From Kineosporia babensis (GTDB lineage: Bacteria; Actinomycetota; Actinomycetes; Actinomycetales; Kineosporiaceae), in NCBI RefSeq assembly GCF_021129305.1, contig NZ_JAJOMB010000014.1, positions 177,362 to 241,361 of the forward strand: 64,000 bases of DNA, written 5' to 3'. A program made the translations under genes and the position numbers. This document shows positions 35,396 to 45,100 of the stretch, piece by piece. The notes below the pieces were generated by a model. It did not search any database, was not told the DNA's origin, and worked only from the letters and a program-made list of their open reading frames with translations. The stretch's first letter is position 1, and every line of letters starts with the position of its first letter.

Positions 35396-36076
35396 TCAGG
35401 ATTCGTCGGTCTGCTGCTTCAGCCGCCAGGCGGCGTGCGCGCCCAGGCTGGTGTCGATGTGCTCGCGCATGACCGTGGCGGCCCCCTCGACGTTCCCGGA
35501 AATGATGCAGTCGAGAAGGCTCTGGTGCTCGTGAGCCTTCTGGTCACGGGCCGCCTGCCCCCGCTCGACCTGCAGAGCCATGCGGCGGTAGCGGTCGGCC
35601 TTGTTCCACAGCTCCTCAAGGGTGCTGATCAGGATGTCGTTGTGCGAGGCGAAGTAGATTGCCGCGTGGAAACGCCGGTGGTGCAACAGTTGGTCGTAGC
35701 TGGGGTCACCGGGCAATGGCTCCAGGCCCTCGTGGGCGGAGCGCATCTCGGCGATGTCAGCCTTGGTGCGGCGTTCGGCGGCCAGGGCCGCGGCCAGAGG
35801 ATCGAGCGAACGGCGGATCTCCAGGAGATCACGCGCCTCCTCCGCGGACAGGGGAGAGACCCGGCCGTCGCGGTGGGCGTCCAGTTCGACCAGGCCCTCG
35901 CCCTTGAGCCGGCGCAACGCCTCACGCAGTGGGGTGGTGCTGATCCCGATCTCGGTGGCCAGGGACGCCTGGTTGAGTACCTGCCCCGGGGCCAGGTGGC
36001 CCTCCAGGATCATCTTGCGCACGCGGTCGTAGGCGTAGTCGCTCTTGGTCGTGTAGATCCGTGCCGGATCCGGCAT
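35396..36076 (-). CDS. GntR-family regulator, FadR subfamily
   Basis: This 226-residue regulator is read from ATG 36076, preceded by GGAGAGGA at 8 bp; an earlier start at 36097 would add seven residues. The winged helix is YDRVRKMILEGHLAPGQVLN, then QASLATEIGISTTPLREALR. The all-helical FCD effector domain contains metal-ligand-like Asp/His residues (HHRRFHAAIYFAS, EHQSLLDCI). It is the first gene of the operon with the RraA-like and MFS genes and probably responds to their organic-acid substrate. Confidence 0.92.
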   Translation of the reverse strand: MPDPARIYTTKSDYAYDRVRKMILEGHLAPGQVLNQASLATEIGISTTPLREALRRLKGEGLVELDAHRDGRVSPLSAEEARDLLEIRRSLDPLAAALAAERRTKADIAEMRSAHEGLEPLPGDPSYDQLLHHRRFHAAIYFASHNDILISTLEELWNKADRYRRMALQVERGQAARDQKAHEHQSLLDCIISGNVEGAATVMREHIDTSLGAHAAWRLKQQTDES

Positions 36077-36789
36077 GCTACGTCCTCTCCGCTTCAAGGT
36101 TATAGCGTACAGAACCCACCTCCGCAGCCTTCGCCAGGATCCTGCGCCTCATGGGTCGTACCTGACCAGAAACCCATCTTCCGATCGCCGGGTGCAAAAC
36201 CCCTTCGCCCGAAGGCGAAGCCAGTCTGGCCTTTGCCCATCATGCTTATAACCTACGATCTGTTCGTAGCTGGGCGCCAGGTCAAGAAGATAGAACAGGA
36301 ACGTCGCACGACGCCGTTTGCTCGCGGGATTCACTCTGACCGCAGTGCTGGGCGTGAGCGTCTGCGGCGGCGGAGAATCCGAGGCCGAGCGGGCCCCTGA
36401 GAACGAGATCGCGGTCGAGCAGGCTCCGGAGTACTACCCGGCCGAGCACGGCAAGATCATCGAGGGAGCGAAGGCTGAGGGCGGCAGCCTCACCATCTAC
36501 TCCAACGCCGACCAGGAGAACTGGGCCCCCGGGATTCCCGGGACTTCCAGGCTTGGGAGGTAGGCGACTCATTTCCCACCCCGAGGCGCTCGCGCTACTG
36601 CACGCGTCGTGGCCGCCCGAGGCAGTTCTGGTCCTACTTTCGATGGACCACGGCGGTTGAGATACGCCACCAAGGATGGAAAGTGGTTCAGCGCAAGTCG
36701 CATTCCCGGTCGAAAGTCTTTTCGGACGCCTGCTGGTGCGCCAGGCTCTGGGGTGTCAACAGGCGTCCATTGCTAACGATGTGGGAATC
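36077..36789. other. Long gap with promoters and a decayed gene
   Basis: This 713-bp gap lies between the FadR-type regulator (-) and the secreted hydrolase (+). It holds the regulator promoter region, a binding-protein remnant (36318-36563) and about 220 bp before the hydrolase with no supported gene. The octamer-like TATAACCT occurs near 36099-36106 (reverse strand) and at 36247-36254 (forward), a weak candidate operator pair. Confidence 0.45.
36318..36563 (+). pseudogene. Truncated N-terminus of an ABC substrate-binding protein
   Basis: This 81-codon reading starts with a hydrophobic, lipobox-like stretch (LTAVLGVSVCGGGE). It then has YYPAEHGKIIEGAKAEGG and LTIYSNADQENWAP, the mature start of family 1 iron/phosphonate-type binding proteins, which run to about 330-400 residues. 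The frame breaks right after NWAP: shifting frame gives SRDFQAWE, which fits the expected continuation. Nothing recognisable follows. It is therefore a frameshifted and deleted remnant of a transporter that probably once went with the adjacent regulator and RraA-like genes. Confidence 0.6.
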
Positions 36790-38334
36790 ATGCGAACGAA
36801 ACTTATTACACTGGCGGCGGTTACGTTGATCGGGGCAACTGCCTGCTCGCCCGGTGGCCCAGGCTCGCCCAGCGGTGGCAACTCTGCCGCGGCGCAGGCG
36901 GAGGTGGCATTCGAGCCAGAGCCGATCGAGTGGGATGAGTGCGACACCGAGGCCCTGACCGGCCTCGGAGCCGAGTGCGGGTTCCTGACCGTGCCGCTGG
37001 ACTACGGAGCGCAGGACGGCGACACGATCCAGCTCGCGGTCTCGCGTCTGAAGCACACGGCCAAGAAGGCGGACTACCAGGGGGCCATCGTGCTGAACCC
37101 GGGTGGTCCGGGCGGGTCGGGGCGGGATCTGGTCTCGGTGGCGGGCACCGTGAAGAAGAAGGCTGCCGCGGCGTACGACTGGATCGGCCTGGACCTGCGC
37201 GGTATCGGGGCCAGCAAGCCGGCGCTGTCCTGCGATGTGGAGGAGACCTTCGGCGAGGGGCCGACGAAGGTGCCCCAGACCGATCAGCAGGAGCAGGAGA
37301 TGCTGGAGCAGGCTGCGGCGTTCGGTGAGCAGTGCGCGAAGGACAGCGGCCCGTTGCTGGATCACATGAAGACCACGGACAACGCCAAGGATCTGGAGGT
37401 ACTGCGCAAGGCTCTGGGGCAGGAGGAGATCAGCTTCATCGGGTACTCCTACGGCAGCTATCTCGGGCAGGTGTACGCGACTCAGTACCCGCAGCGGGTG
37501 GACCGGATGATCATGGACGGGGTGGTTGACCCGCAGAACGTCTGGTACGACTCCGGCTCGTTGCAGGCGAGGTCGTTGGAGGAGAACTTCGATGCGTTCT
37601 TCGCCAAGATCGCCGAGGCGGACGATGTGCTCCAGCTCGGCGGCAGCGCCGAGGCCGTGAAGGAGGAGTTCCTGCGGCAGAGGGAGAAACTGAACGCGAA
37701 CCCCGAGGGCGGGGACTTCGGGGGCGAGGAGTGGACGAATGCCTTCCTGATCCTTGCCTACAACGCGCAGGCGTGGCAGACCGCCGGAGTGGCGTTCGCC
37801 CAGTGGGTTCACGAGGGTGACATCGCGGGCGCGCGTGAGCTGAGCGAGATGATGTCTGCGGGCAGTGACGCTCTGGACGTCAACGCGAATACGGTGTTCA
37901 TGGCGACCACCTGCACGGACGCGCCGTGGGCGAAGGACTGGACCACGATCGAGAAGGACATCGAGCTCTGGGGCGACCAAGCGCCTCTCCTGAGCGGGGG
38001 TTCGGCCATGAGTGCCGCCATCTGCCTGGAGTGGGATGGTGACGTCGGTGAGCCGATCCAGGTCGACGGTTCCGAGGCTCCGCCGGTGCTGCTGATCTCT
38101 GAGACCAACGACGGGCCGACTCCTTTCGAGGGTGCGCTGGCCACCCGGAGCCTGTTCCCGAACTCGGTCCTGGTGGAGGGCGTGAACGGCTACAGCCACT
38201 CGGCATCGGGCAGCGGTTCGTCGTGCACGACGGACATCATCAGTGAGTATCTGCTCACCGGTGACCTGCCGAAGCGCACCGACGATGAGCGCAACTCCGA
38301 CGTTCAGTGCGAGCCCTCGTTCCGCTGGGAGTGA
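36790..38334 (+). CDS. Secreted alpha/beta hydrolase, tripeptidyl-aminopeptidase-like
   Basis: This 514-residue protein is read from ATG 36790; longer in-frame starts reach into non-conserved sequence. The N-terminus is a lipoprotein signal (LIGATACSPGG). It matches the SAP/TAP family: CGFLTVPLDYGAQDGDTIQL, AIVLNPGGPGGSGRDLV (oxyanion region), nucleophile Ser220 in GYSYGSYLG, Asp in LLISETNDGPTPFEGA, and His in NGYSHSASGSGSSC. Members cleave N-terminal tripeptides or di-/tripeptide amides outside the cell. No operon partner is seen, and a strong terminator follows. Confidence 0.9.
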   Translation: MRTKLITLAAVTLIGATACSPGGPGSPSGGNSAAAQAEVAFEPEPIEWDECDTEALTGLGAECGFLTVPLDYGAQDGDTIQLAVSRLKHTAKKADYQGAIVLNPGGPGGSGRDLVSVAGTVKKKAAAAYDWIGLDLRGIGASKPALSCDVEETFGEGPTKVPQTDQQEQEMLEQAAAFGEQCAKDSGPLLDHMKTTDNAKDLEVLRKALGQEEISFIGYSYGSYLGQVYATQYPQRVDRMIMDGVVDPQNVWYDSGSLQARSLEENFDAFFAKIAEADDVLQLGGSAEAVKEEFLRQREKLNANPEGGDFGGEEWTNAFLILAYNAQAWQTAGVAFAQWVHEGDIAGARELSEMMSAGSDALDVNANTVFMATTCTDAPWAKDWTTIEKDIELWGDQAPLLSGGSAMSAAICLEWDGDVGEPIQVDGSEAPPVLLISETNDGPTPFEGALATRSLFPNSVLVEGVNGYSHSASGSGSSCTTDIISEYLLTGDLPKRTDDERNSDVQCEPSFRWE

Positions 38335-38341
38335 CGCACGA

Positions 38342-38377
38342 CTGAGGGTCGGGGCGGATCTGCGCCCCGGCCCTCAG
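38342..38377 (+). terminator. Strong hairpin terminator after the hydrolase gene
   Basis: CTGAGGGTCGGGGCG pairs with CGCCCCGGCCCTCAG (15 bp including one G-T) across a 6-nt loop. It starts 7 bp after the stop codon. Confidence 0.75.
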
Positions 38378-38613
38378 CTCTTCACGAGTTCGTCGGCGGC
38401 GGTCACCAGTGTGGTGGCCGCCGCCTGCGGGCTGCCCAGATAGGCGGCTACCATCGCCCCGCCCCGCTGGGCACGCCGTCGCCTGGGCGGCGGTTGGTCG
38501 CTTCGATACGCGAAGTAGCACTCCCTTCCGATCGAACGCAGAGCCGGAGGGACCTTTGGCCCCCTGGCGATGGTCCTGAAGACTCAGGGCCGGCGACCGC
38601 CGGGTGCCCGAGC

Positions 38614-39186
38614 ATGTCCGGCATGGTGCGTAGTGGCAAGGTGGTCGTTCCTCTGCTGGCGGTCCTGCTGGTCGCGGGCTGCAGCTCGGGCGGTGATGAA
38701 GAGACTCAGGCCGAGCCGCAGCCGCAGTACAGCTCGGCCGACGTGGACTTCGCCATGGGGATGATCCCGCACCACGGGCAGGCGGTCGAGATGGCCGATC
38801 TGGCGCTCGAAAAGGCCGGAACCGAGCAGATCCGGGTGCTGGCCGGGAACATCAAGGCCGCTCAGGATCCGGAGATCACGCAGTTCGAGGATCTGCTGAC
38901 CAGCTGGAACAAGGCGGTGCCGAAGGCGAGTGGGCACGCGCACGGGCAGCTCTACGACGGGATGATGACTGCCGAGCAGATGGCCGAGCTCGAGGTTGCC
39001 GAAGGGCCCGAGTTCGAGCAGCAGTGGACCGAGTCGATGATCGCCCACCACGAGGGCGCGGTCCAGATGTCCGAGACGGTGCTGGCCGACAGCGACAGCA
39101 GCGAGGTGCAGGAACTCGCGCAGAGCATCGTCGAGGCCCAGGGCGAGGAGATCGCACAGCTGCAGGAACTGCTCAAGGAACTGTAG
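38614..39186 (+). CDS. DUF305 lipoprotein
   Basis: This 190-residue lipoprotein (LLVAGCSSGG lipobox) has two copies of the DUF305 motif: DFAMGMIPHHGQAVEMADLA, and SMIAHHEGAVQMSETVL. The paired His/Met residues resemble a metal site, and family members are linked to copper in actinobacteria. ATG 38614 is chosen because the signal peptide starts there; ATG 38623 is an alternative. It stands alone between the hydrolase and the NRPS locus. Confidence 0.9.
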   Translation: MSGMVRSGKVVVPLLAVLLVAGCSSGGDEETQAEPQPQYSSADVDFAMGMIPHHGQAVEMADLALEKAGTEQIRVLAGNIKAAQDPEITQFEDLLTSWNKAVPKASGHAHGQLYDGMMTAEQMAELEVAEGPEFEQQWTESMIAHHEGAVQMSETVLADSDSSEVQELAQSIVEAQGEEIAQLQELLKEL

Positions 39187-39761
39187 AAGCAGCCTTCAGG
39201 TCTCCCACCCTGCCGACAACCCGGCGTAGCGGGCTTGGGAAGGCGATGGGCCGCGCGACCAAAGCGGCCTGGCCGGTGATCGCCTCGGCCGCGGGCTGGT
39301 CGAGGGCAGTGGCTTCGGCTTCGGCGGTGGCCTCGCCTCGGGCGAAAGTTATTGACTTCAGAGCCTTCTGAATGGCGGCCCGGTATCGCTCAGCGGCGGT
39401 GTTCTGGGCGTGCGAGCCGCGGATGACTCGGTAGCCGGTGACCAGACCGGCCACGACTGCTGCGGCGTCGGCCAAGCCGCTGTGCGCCGACAGGCCGCTC
39501 TGCTCGGTGCCGGGCGCGTCGGCGTAGCGGGATCGCGGCCGCTTGCATCGGCCCGGGTTCGACCGTTTGGGCGTTCATACACCGTGAGACGGGTGCTGTC
39601 AGTGTTGCGGCCATGTGTCATGGGCAATACAACCACCCGTCTGGTCTAGCCATTTAGCTTAGGCTAACCTAAATCGCGCTACTGCTCGTGGTGGCGCGAG
39701 GGCAGGGCGTGGTCGACGCGTCCCACCACGTCACCCCCGCCCCGTCCTTGAGGGAGGACCC
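39187..39761. other. Gap upstream of the NRPS locus
   Basis: This 575-bp gap has one clear element, the iron box at 39654-39672. A minus-strand reading of 100 Ala-rich codons (39173-39475) overlaps the DUF305 end. I recognise no family in it (segments ADAAAVVAGLVTGYRVI and ARGEATAEAEATA) and do not call it a gene. Confidence 0.5.
39654..39672. promoter_or_regulatory. Iron box (IdeR/DmdR type)
   Basis: TTAGCTTAGGCTAACCTAA closely follows the actinobacterial iron-box consensus (TTAGGTTAGGCTMACCTAA), with the palindromic TTAG...CTAA arms. It lies 90 bp before the MbtH-like start at the head of the NRPS operon. Fe2+-loaded IdeR/DmdR would repress the operon, implying expression under iron starvation. 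Confidence 0.8.
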
Positions 39762-40013
39762 ATGCCGCGCAATCCGTTCGACGATCCCCACGGCACCTTC
39801 TTTGCCCTGGTCAATCACGAGGAGCAGTACTCGCTCTGGCCGACGTTCAAGCCCGTCCCGGGCGGCTGGACGATCGCCTTCGGCGGTCCGGACGGTGCGC
39901 CGCGCCAGGAGGTGCTCGACTGGATCGACACCACCTGGACCGACCTGCGCCCCAAGTCGCTGCGTGACTTCATCGCCCGGCACGAGGCTGTTCCGGACGC
40001 CGCGGTCAACTGA
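39762..40013 (+). CDS. MbtH-like protein
   Basis: This 83-residue MbtH-family protein has the [13 protein letters not shown] core, a [15 protein letters not shown] tail with its conserved Trp, and NPFDDP at the start. MbtH-like proteins bind and activate or stabilise NRPS adenylation domains. It is the first gene behind the iron box, with GAGGGAGGA before the ATG, and is followed by panD at 29 bp. Confidence 0.93.
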   Translation: MPRNPFDDPHGTFFALVNHEEQYSLWPTFKPVPGGWTIAFGGPDGAPRQEVLDWIDTTWTDLRPKSLRDFIARHEAVPDAAVN

Positions 40014-40042
40014 CGAACCCCCACAGTCCCAAGGAGATTCAG

Positions 40043-40450
40043 GTGCTGCGAACCGTTCTCGGTGGCAAGATCCACCGCGCCACCGTCACCCAGGCCGATC
40101 TGCACTACGTCGGGTCGATCACCATCGACGCGGACCTGGTGAAGGCCGCCGGCCTGGTCGAGGGGGAGAAGGTCCAGGTCGTCGACATCACCAACGGGGC
40201 CCGGATCGAGACGTACGTGATCACCGGCGCGGCCGGATCGGGCCAGATCTGCATCAACGGTGCCGCAGCGCATCTGGTCAAGCCCGACGACCTGGTGATC
40301 ATCATCTCCTACCTGCTCGCCGACGACACCGAGCTGCTCACCCACGAGCCCCGGGTGGTGCACGTGGACGCCGACAACCGGATCGTGGCTCTGGGCAACG
40401 ACCCGGCCCAGCCGGTTCCGGGAGCAGTCGACCAGATCTCGACGAGGTAG
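40043..40450 (+). CDS. panD: Aspartate 1-decarboxylase
   Basis: This 135-residue pyruvoyl-dependent enzyme converts L-aspartate to beta-alanine. It has the self-cleavage site in HYVGSITID (Gly-Ser bond, Ser becoming the pyruvoyl group), the [16 protein letters not shown] start and [21 protein letters not shown] start has AAGGAG 6 bp upstream. PanD normally serves pantothenate synthesis. Inside an iron-regulated NRPS operon it most likely supplies beta-alanine to the NRPS modules, whose A domains carry beta-alanine-like codes. The length is normal. Confidence 0.93.
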   Translation: MLRTVLGGKIHRATVTQADLHYVGSITIDADLVKAAGLVEGEKVQVVDITNGARIETYVITGAAGSGQICINGAAAHLVKPDDLVIIISYLLADDTELLTHEPRVVHVDADNRIVALGNDPAQPVPGAVDQISTR

Positions 40451-40455
40451 TCGCG

Positions 40456-42084
40456 ATGGGCGAGCTGGCGCCGCTCGTGCTCGAGGGCTTCGTGCCCTAC
40501 CCCGAAGACACCGCGGCTCACTATCGCGCCAACGGCTACTGGATCGATCAGACGCTCCCCGAGCCACTTTTCGACACGATCGCCCGCACACCCGACAAGA
40601 CCGCGCTGATCGCCGGCGACGTGGAGCTCAGCTACGCGCAACTGGGAGACCAGGTACTGCGCGTGGCCGCCGCTCTGCAAAGCCGAGGCATCCGCAGAGG
40701 TGACCGGACCGTCGTCCATCTGCCGAACGTCCCCTCGTTCATCGTTTTCGTGTACGCGATCTGGGAACTCGGCGCCATCCCGGTGTTCTCACCGGCGGCG
40801 CACCGGCGCACCGAGATCGAGCACTTCGTCGAGGTCACCGAGGCCAAGGCCTACGTGACCATCTCGCGGCACGACGGCGCCGACCTGTCGGCCCTGGCCG
40901 CGGACCTGCTGGACAAGTGGCCCAGTCTCGAGCACACGATCGTGCTGGACCCGGACGGCCGGGGCGCGGCGTTCGACGAACTGCTACGCCACGAGCCATT
41001 ACCGCACGAGCGCCGCTCACGACCGGAAGATGTGGCCCTGCTGCAGATCTCCGGCGGTACCACGGGCCGGCCCAAGCTGATCCCGCACACCAGCGAGACG
41101 TACCTGCACTCGGTGCGCGGCAGCATCCCACTGTGCGGGATCACCGAGAACTCCGTGCAGCTCACCGCGGTGCCGATCTGCCACAGCATGTCGGTGCGCT
41201 CGCCCGGGTTCCTGGGAGTGCTCGCGGCCGGCGGTACCGTGGTGCTGGCCCCGGACGGCAGCCCGGACACCTGCTTCCCGCTGATCGAGAAGCATCGGGT
41301 CACCCAGTCGTCGATGGTTCCGCCGTTGCTGCTGGCCTGGCTGAACTCCTCGCTCAAGCAGCAGCACGACCTGTCCAGCCTGGAGAGCCTGCACGTGGGC
41401 GGGGCCAAGCTCAGCGCCGAGGCGGCCCGGCGGGTTGCCCCGGAACTGGGGGCCTTCCTGCAGCAGGGGTTCGGGATGTCCGAAGGGCTGGTCAATTACA
41501 ACCGGTTCGACGTGGACGAAGAGCGCAGTGTGCGGTGCCAGGGCAAACCGGTCTCGCCGGGTGACGAACTGCTGATCCTGGACGATGACGGCGCCGAGGT
41601 GGCCCCCGGGGTGGCCGGGTATCTGCTCACGCGTGGGCCCTCGACCATCCGGGGCTACTTCCGGCTTCCGGACGAGAACGCCCGCAGCTTCACCGCCGAC
41701 GGCTTCTACCGCACCGGCGACATCGTGGAACGCGACACCGAGGGCTACCTTTCGGTGGTCGGGCGCTCGAAGGACCAGATCAACCGCGGTGGCGAGAAAG
41801 TGGCGCCGGAAGAGGTGGAGAACCTCATCCTCGGCCACGAGAGCGTGCACGACGTGTCGGTCGTCGGGGTGCCCGACCCGATCCTCGGCGAGCGGGTCAA
41901 GGCCTTCGTGATCGTGCGCCAGGGGGTCGACCCGGCCGGGATGAAACTCGGTGTGGTGCGGCAGTTTCTGCGTCAACGGGGTCTGGCCTCGTACAAGCTG
42001 CCGGATGCGCTCGAGGTCGTGACCGAGTTCCCGAAGACCGGCTTCGGCAAGGTGAGTAAACGCCTGCAGCGGGTTCCGTTGTAG
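40456..42084 (+). CDS. Aryl-AMP ligase, 2,3-dihydroxybenzoate-AMP ligase (EntE/DhbE)-like
   Basis: This 542-residue stand-alone adenylation enzyme starts at ATG 40456, five bases after panD. It follows EntE throughout: P-loop LLQISGGTTGRPKLIPHTSE, LQQGFGMSEGLVNYNR, KDQINRGGEKVAPEEVENL, and the catalytic Lys in TGFGKVSK. It should activate an aromatic or small carboxylic acid as AMP ester and load it on a carrier. The acid pocket is unusual: DhbE HNYPLSSPG aligns with HSMSVRSPG, so the conserved Asn and Tyr are replaced. No aryl carrier or dihydroxybenzoate biosynthesis genes are in the window. Confidence 0.85.
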   Translation: MGELAPLVLEGFVPYPEDTAAHYRANGYWIDQTLPEPLFDTIARTPDKTALIAGDVELSYAQLGDQVLRVAAALQSRGIRRGDRTVVHLPNVPSFIVFVYAIWELGAIPVFSPAAHRRTEIEHFVEVTEAKAYVTISRHDGADLSALAADLLDKWPSLEHTIVLDPDGRGAAFDELLRHEPLPHERRSRPEDVALLQISGGTTGRPKLIPHTSETYLHSVRGSIPLCGITENSVQLTAVPICHSMSVRSPGFLGVLAAGGTVVLAPDGSPDTCFPLIEKHRVTQSSMVPPLLLAWLNSSLKQQHDLSSLESLHVGGAKLSAEAARRVAPELGAFLQQGFGMSEGLVNYNRFDVDEERSVRCQGKPVSPGDELLILDDDGAEVAPGVAGYLLTRGPSTIRGYFRLPDENARSFTADGFYRTGDIVERDTEGYLSVVGRSKDQINRGGEKVAPEEVENLILGHESVHDVSVVGVPDPILGERVKAFVIVRQGVDPAGMKLGVVRQFLRQRGLASYKLPDALEVVTEFPKTGFGKVSKRLQRVPL

Positions 42085-42117
42085 TGCGCAGGAGAACGTG
42101 AGAGGACGGACGTCGCG

Positions 42118-45100
42118 GTGACAGCGGAAGAGCGGGTGGCACTGTCCCCGGGACAAAGGGGCATCTGGGCCGCTCAACGACTGTTCCCCGGCACGGCCGC
42201 GTTTCGGGCCGGGGAGATCACCTGGCTGGACGGTCAGGTCGACACCGTGGCGTTCGCCTCCGCGGTCAGCCAGGCATTCACCGAGACAGACGCGCTTAAA
42301 GCTTGTTTCGGTGATTTTGACGGCATGCCGTTCCAGCGCGTGGACGGTTCGGCGGAGCTGAACACCACGGTTCTCAACGAGCCGCGCAGCGACGACGAGA
42401 TCCGCGAGCTGGCCCGCTCCACGTTCCATGAGTTCCAGGCTCCCGAGCTGGCCACGGCGTCGTCCTTGATGCGCCGGGCCAACGGTTCGTGGGCCTGGTT
42501 CTTCTCCTCGGACAACCTGCTGCTCGACGGTTACAGCGTCACGCTCTTCATCCGGCGGGTGGCCGAGATCTACACGGCTGATCCGGCTCCGGAGGCATGG
42601 TTCGGCCGGCTGTCCGACGGTCCGGACCCGGTTGCCGATAGTGGCTACTGGCGTGAGCTTCTGGACGTCGACCAGCATCCGCAGCGGTCCGGGGCGACGA
42701 TCGATCAGTTGCTGTCGTTCTCCTATCGGCCGGTGCGGGTTCCGCTGTCCGAGGACGCCTACGACCGCTTAAGGACGTTGGCCCGCGGTCTGCGGGTCAG
42801 CTGGAGTGATGCTCTGGTTGCGTTGTGGGGGCTGTACACCGGCCTGGCCGAGCAGCGCGACGAACTGGTGCTACGCGTTCCGTTCATGATGCGTGACGAG
42901 CCGGGGCTGCTGCGCACCCCCTCGGCCCGGTCGCGGGTGCTGCCGGTGGTGGTGCCGATCCGCCCCCGGATCTCGCTCGGCGAGTTGGTGGCCTCGGTGC
43001 GCAACAACCTGCGCCAGGCCAAGAAGCACGCCGATGTGGAGGATGCGCAGATCGCCCGGTGCTGGCCCGGGGGAGACGTGTCCTACTTCGGGCTGCCCTC
43101 GATCAACATCAAGATCTTCGACTGGACCGCGCAGTTCGGCGCGGTGTCCGGTGTGGTGGAGACGGTGAGCCCGGGGCAGATCGGCCGGCTCGACCTCTCG
43201 GTCTACAACGATCCGGTACGGGGCTGGCGGCTGGAACTGGCCGGGCACGAGGCGCTGCTGGGGCTGGACGAGGTGTCTCAGCACGCCGCGGACTTCGGGG
43301 CCTTCCTGGACCGGGCGTTGCGAGCGGGCGCGTCAACGCCCTTGTACGACCTGGTGTCGGCGCCGGAACCTGCTACCGAGCAGACCATGGTGCTGGGGCG
43401 GCGTTCGCTGGAAGGGCTGCTGGCCAAAGGGCTGGCAGAGGACGCGGTGGCGCTGTACGTGGACGACGTCCAGTGGTCGTTCGCGGAGTTGGATGCGCGG
43501 GTCTCGGCCTTCGCAGCCGGCCTGTCCGGAGTGCAGGGCCGGGTGGCGCTGCTGCTTGGGCGTTCTCCGGAGCGGATCGTTGCTCTGCTCGGGATTCTGC
43601 GGGCCGGTGCCGCCTGTGTTCTGCTCGACCCGGCTCATCCGACGGCCCGGCTGCAGCAGGTCCTGGCGGACTCCGGTGCCCAGGTGGTCCTCAGCGATCG
43701 TTCGGTCGCCGCCAGGCACGGCTCGCTGGAAGGCCTGGTGCTGGTGGATGAACCGGGCTGGGAACGGCCCAGCGGCTCGCGCGCCGGTCGGCGGCCCGTG
43801 CAACCGGACGACGAGGCGTTCGTCATTTTCACTTCGGGCACCACCGGGCGTCCCAAGGGTGTTGTGCTCTCCCATCGGGCCGTGGCGCAGCGTCTGGCCT
43901 GGGGCGCGGATCTGCTCGGGCTGGGAGTCGGCGACCGGGCCCTGGTGAAGAGCAGCGTGGGGTTTGTCGATGCGGTCACGGAACTGCTCACGCCGCTGTC
44001 GGCCGGCTCGTCGATCGTGGTGGCGCCGGACGACGTCGCGGTGGACGCCCTTGCCCTGAGTGAGACGATTGCTCGGTTCGAGGTGACCCACCTGCTCACC
44101 GTGCCCGGCCTGGCGGATGCTCTGGCTGCCGGTGCTGAGCTGCCTTCCTTGCAGCAGTGGGTCTGCTCGGGCGAAGTGCTGTCTCCGGCCACGGCCGCCG
44201 CGGTCAGGCTCGTGGCTCCGGGCGCGACTGTGCGCAACTTTTACGGCTCCACCGAGGTCACCGGGGATGCCACGGCTTCGTTGGACGTGTCGCTGGGCCA
44301 TGCGGTGCCGGGTACGTGGGTGCAGGTGCTGGATTCGTGGCTGCGCCCGGTGCCGGCTGGTTCGGTGGGCGAGCTCTACGTCGGCGGGACGCAGCTGGCC
44401 CAGGGGTATGCCGGCCAGGGTGCGCTCACGGCCGAGAGGTTCGTGGCCGGGGCATACGGAGAGAGGCTCTATCGCACTGGTGACCTGGTGCGGCTGGAGG
44501 CCGACGGTGGGCTTGAATTTGTTGGGCGCGCCGATGACCAGGTGAAGATTCGCGGCTTCCGGATCGAGCTCGAAGAGGTCCGCAACGCCCTGGAATCGCA
44601 CGCCTCGGTCACCAGCGCCACCGTGGTGCTGCACGATCAGCGCCTCGCGGCCTACGTGATCGCCACCACGTGGGACGAGGCCGAGCTGCGCGAGCATGTG
44701 GCGGCGCGGCTTCCCGAGTACGCCGTGCCCAGCACGTTTACCCGGCTGGAGGCCTTCCCCGTCACTGCGAACGGCAAACTGGACCGTCGCGCCTTGCCCG
44801 CGCCCTCCGTGCCGACCTTCGAGGGCCGGGCCGCGCAGACTGCTACCGAACGGGTGCTGGAGAGCATCTTCCGCGCGGTGCTGGATTTGGACCAGCCGTT
44901 GTCCGTGCACGACGATTTCTTCCGCCTGGGCGGGCATTCGCTGCTGGCGACCCGCGTGGTGGCCCGGGTGAACGCCGAACTGGGGCAGAACCTGGTGCTG
45001 CGAGATGTTTTCGATGCTCCGACCATTGCCGGGCTGGCGGCGCTGGTCGGTGCTGATTCCGGGGAGAAGGTGGCCCGGCCGGGTGAGTTGCCGCGGCCCG

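Noticed and set aside
36076..36260. TATAACCT pair as FadR-type operators
   Set aside because: Only an 8-bp match in opposite orientations about 150 bp apart, with no palindrome. Too weak to call as sites.
39173..39475. 100-codon minus-strand reading before the NRPS locus
   Set aside because: It has no recognised domain or ribosome site, overlaps the DUF305 gene end and is Ala-rich. Possible decayed gene, but not supportable.
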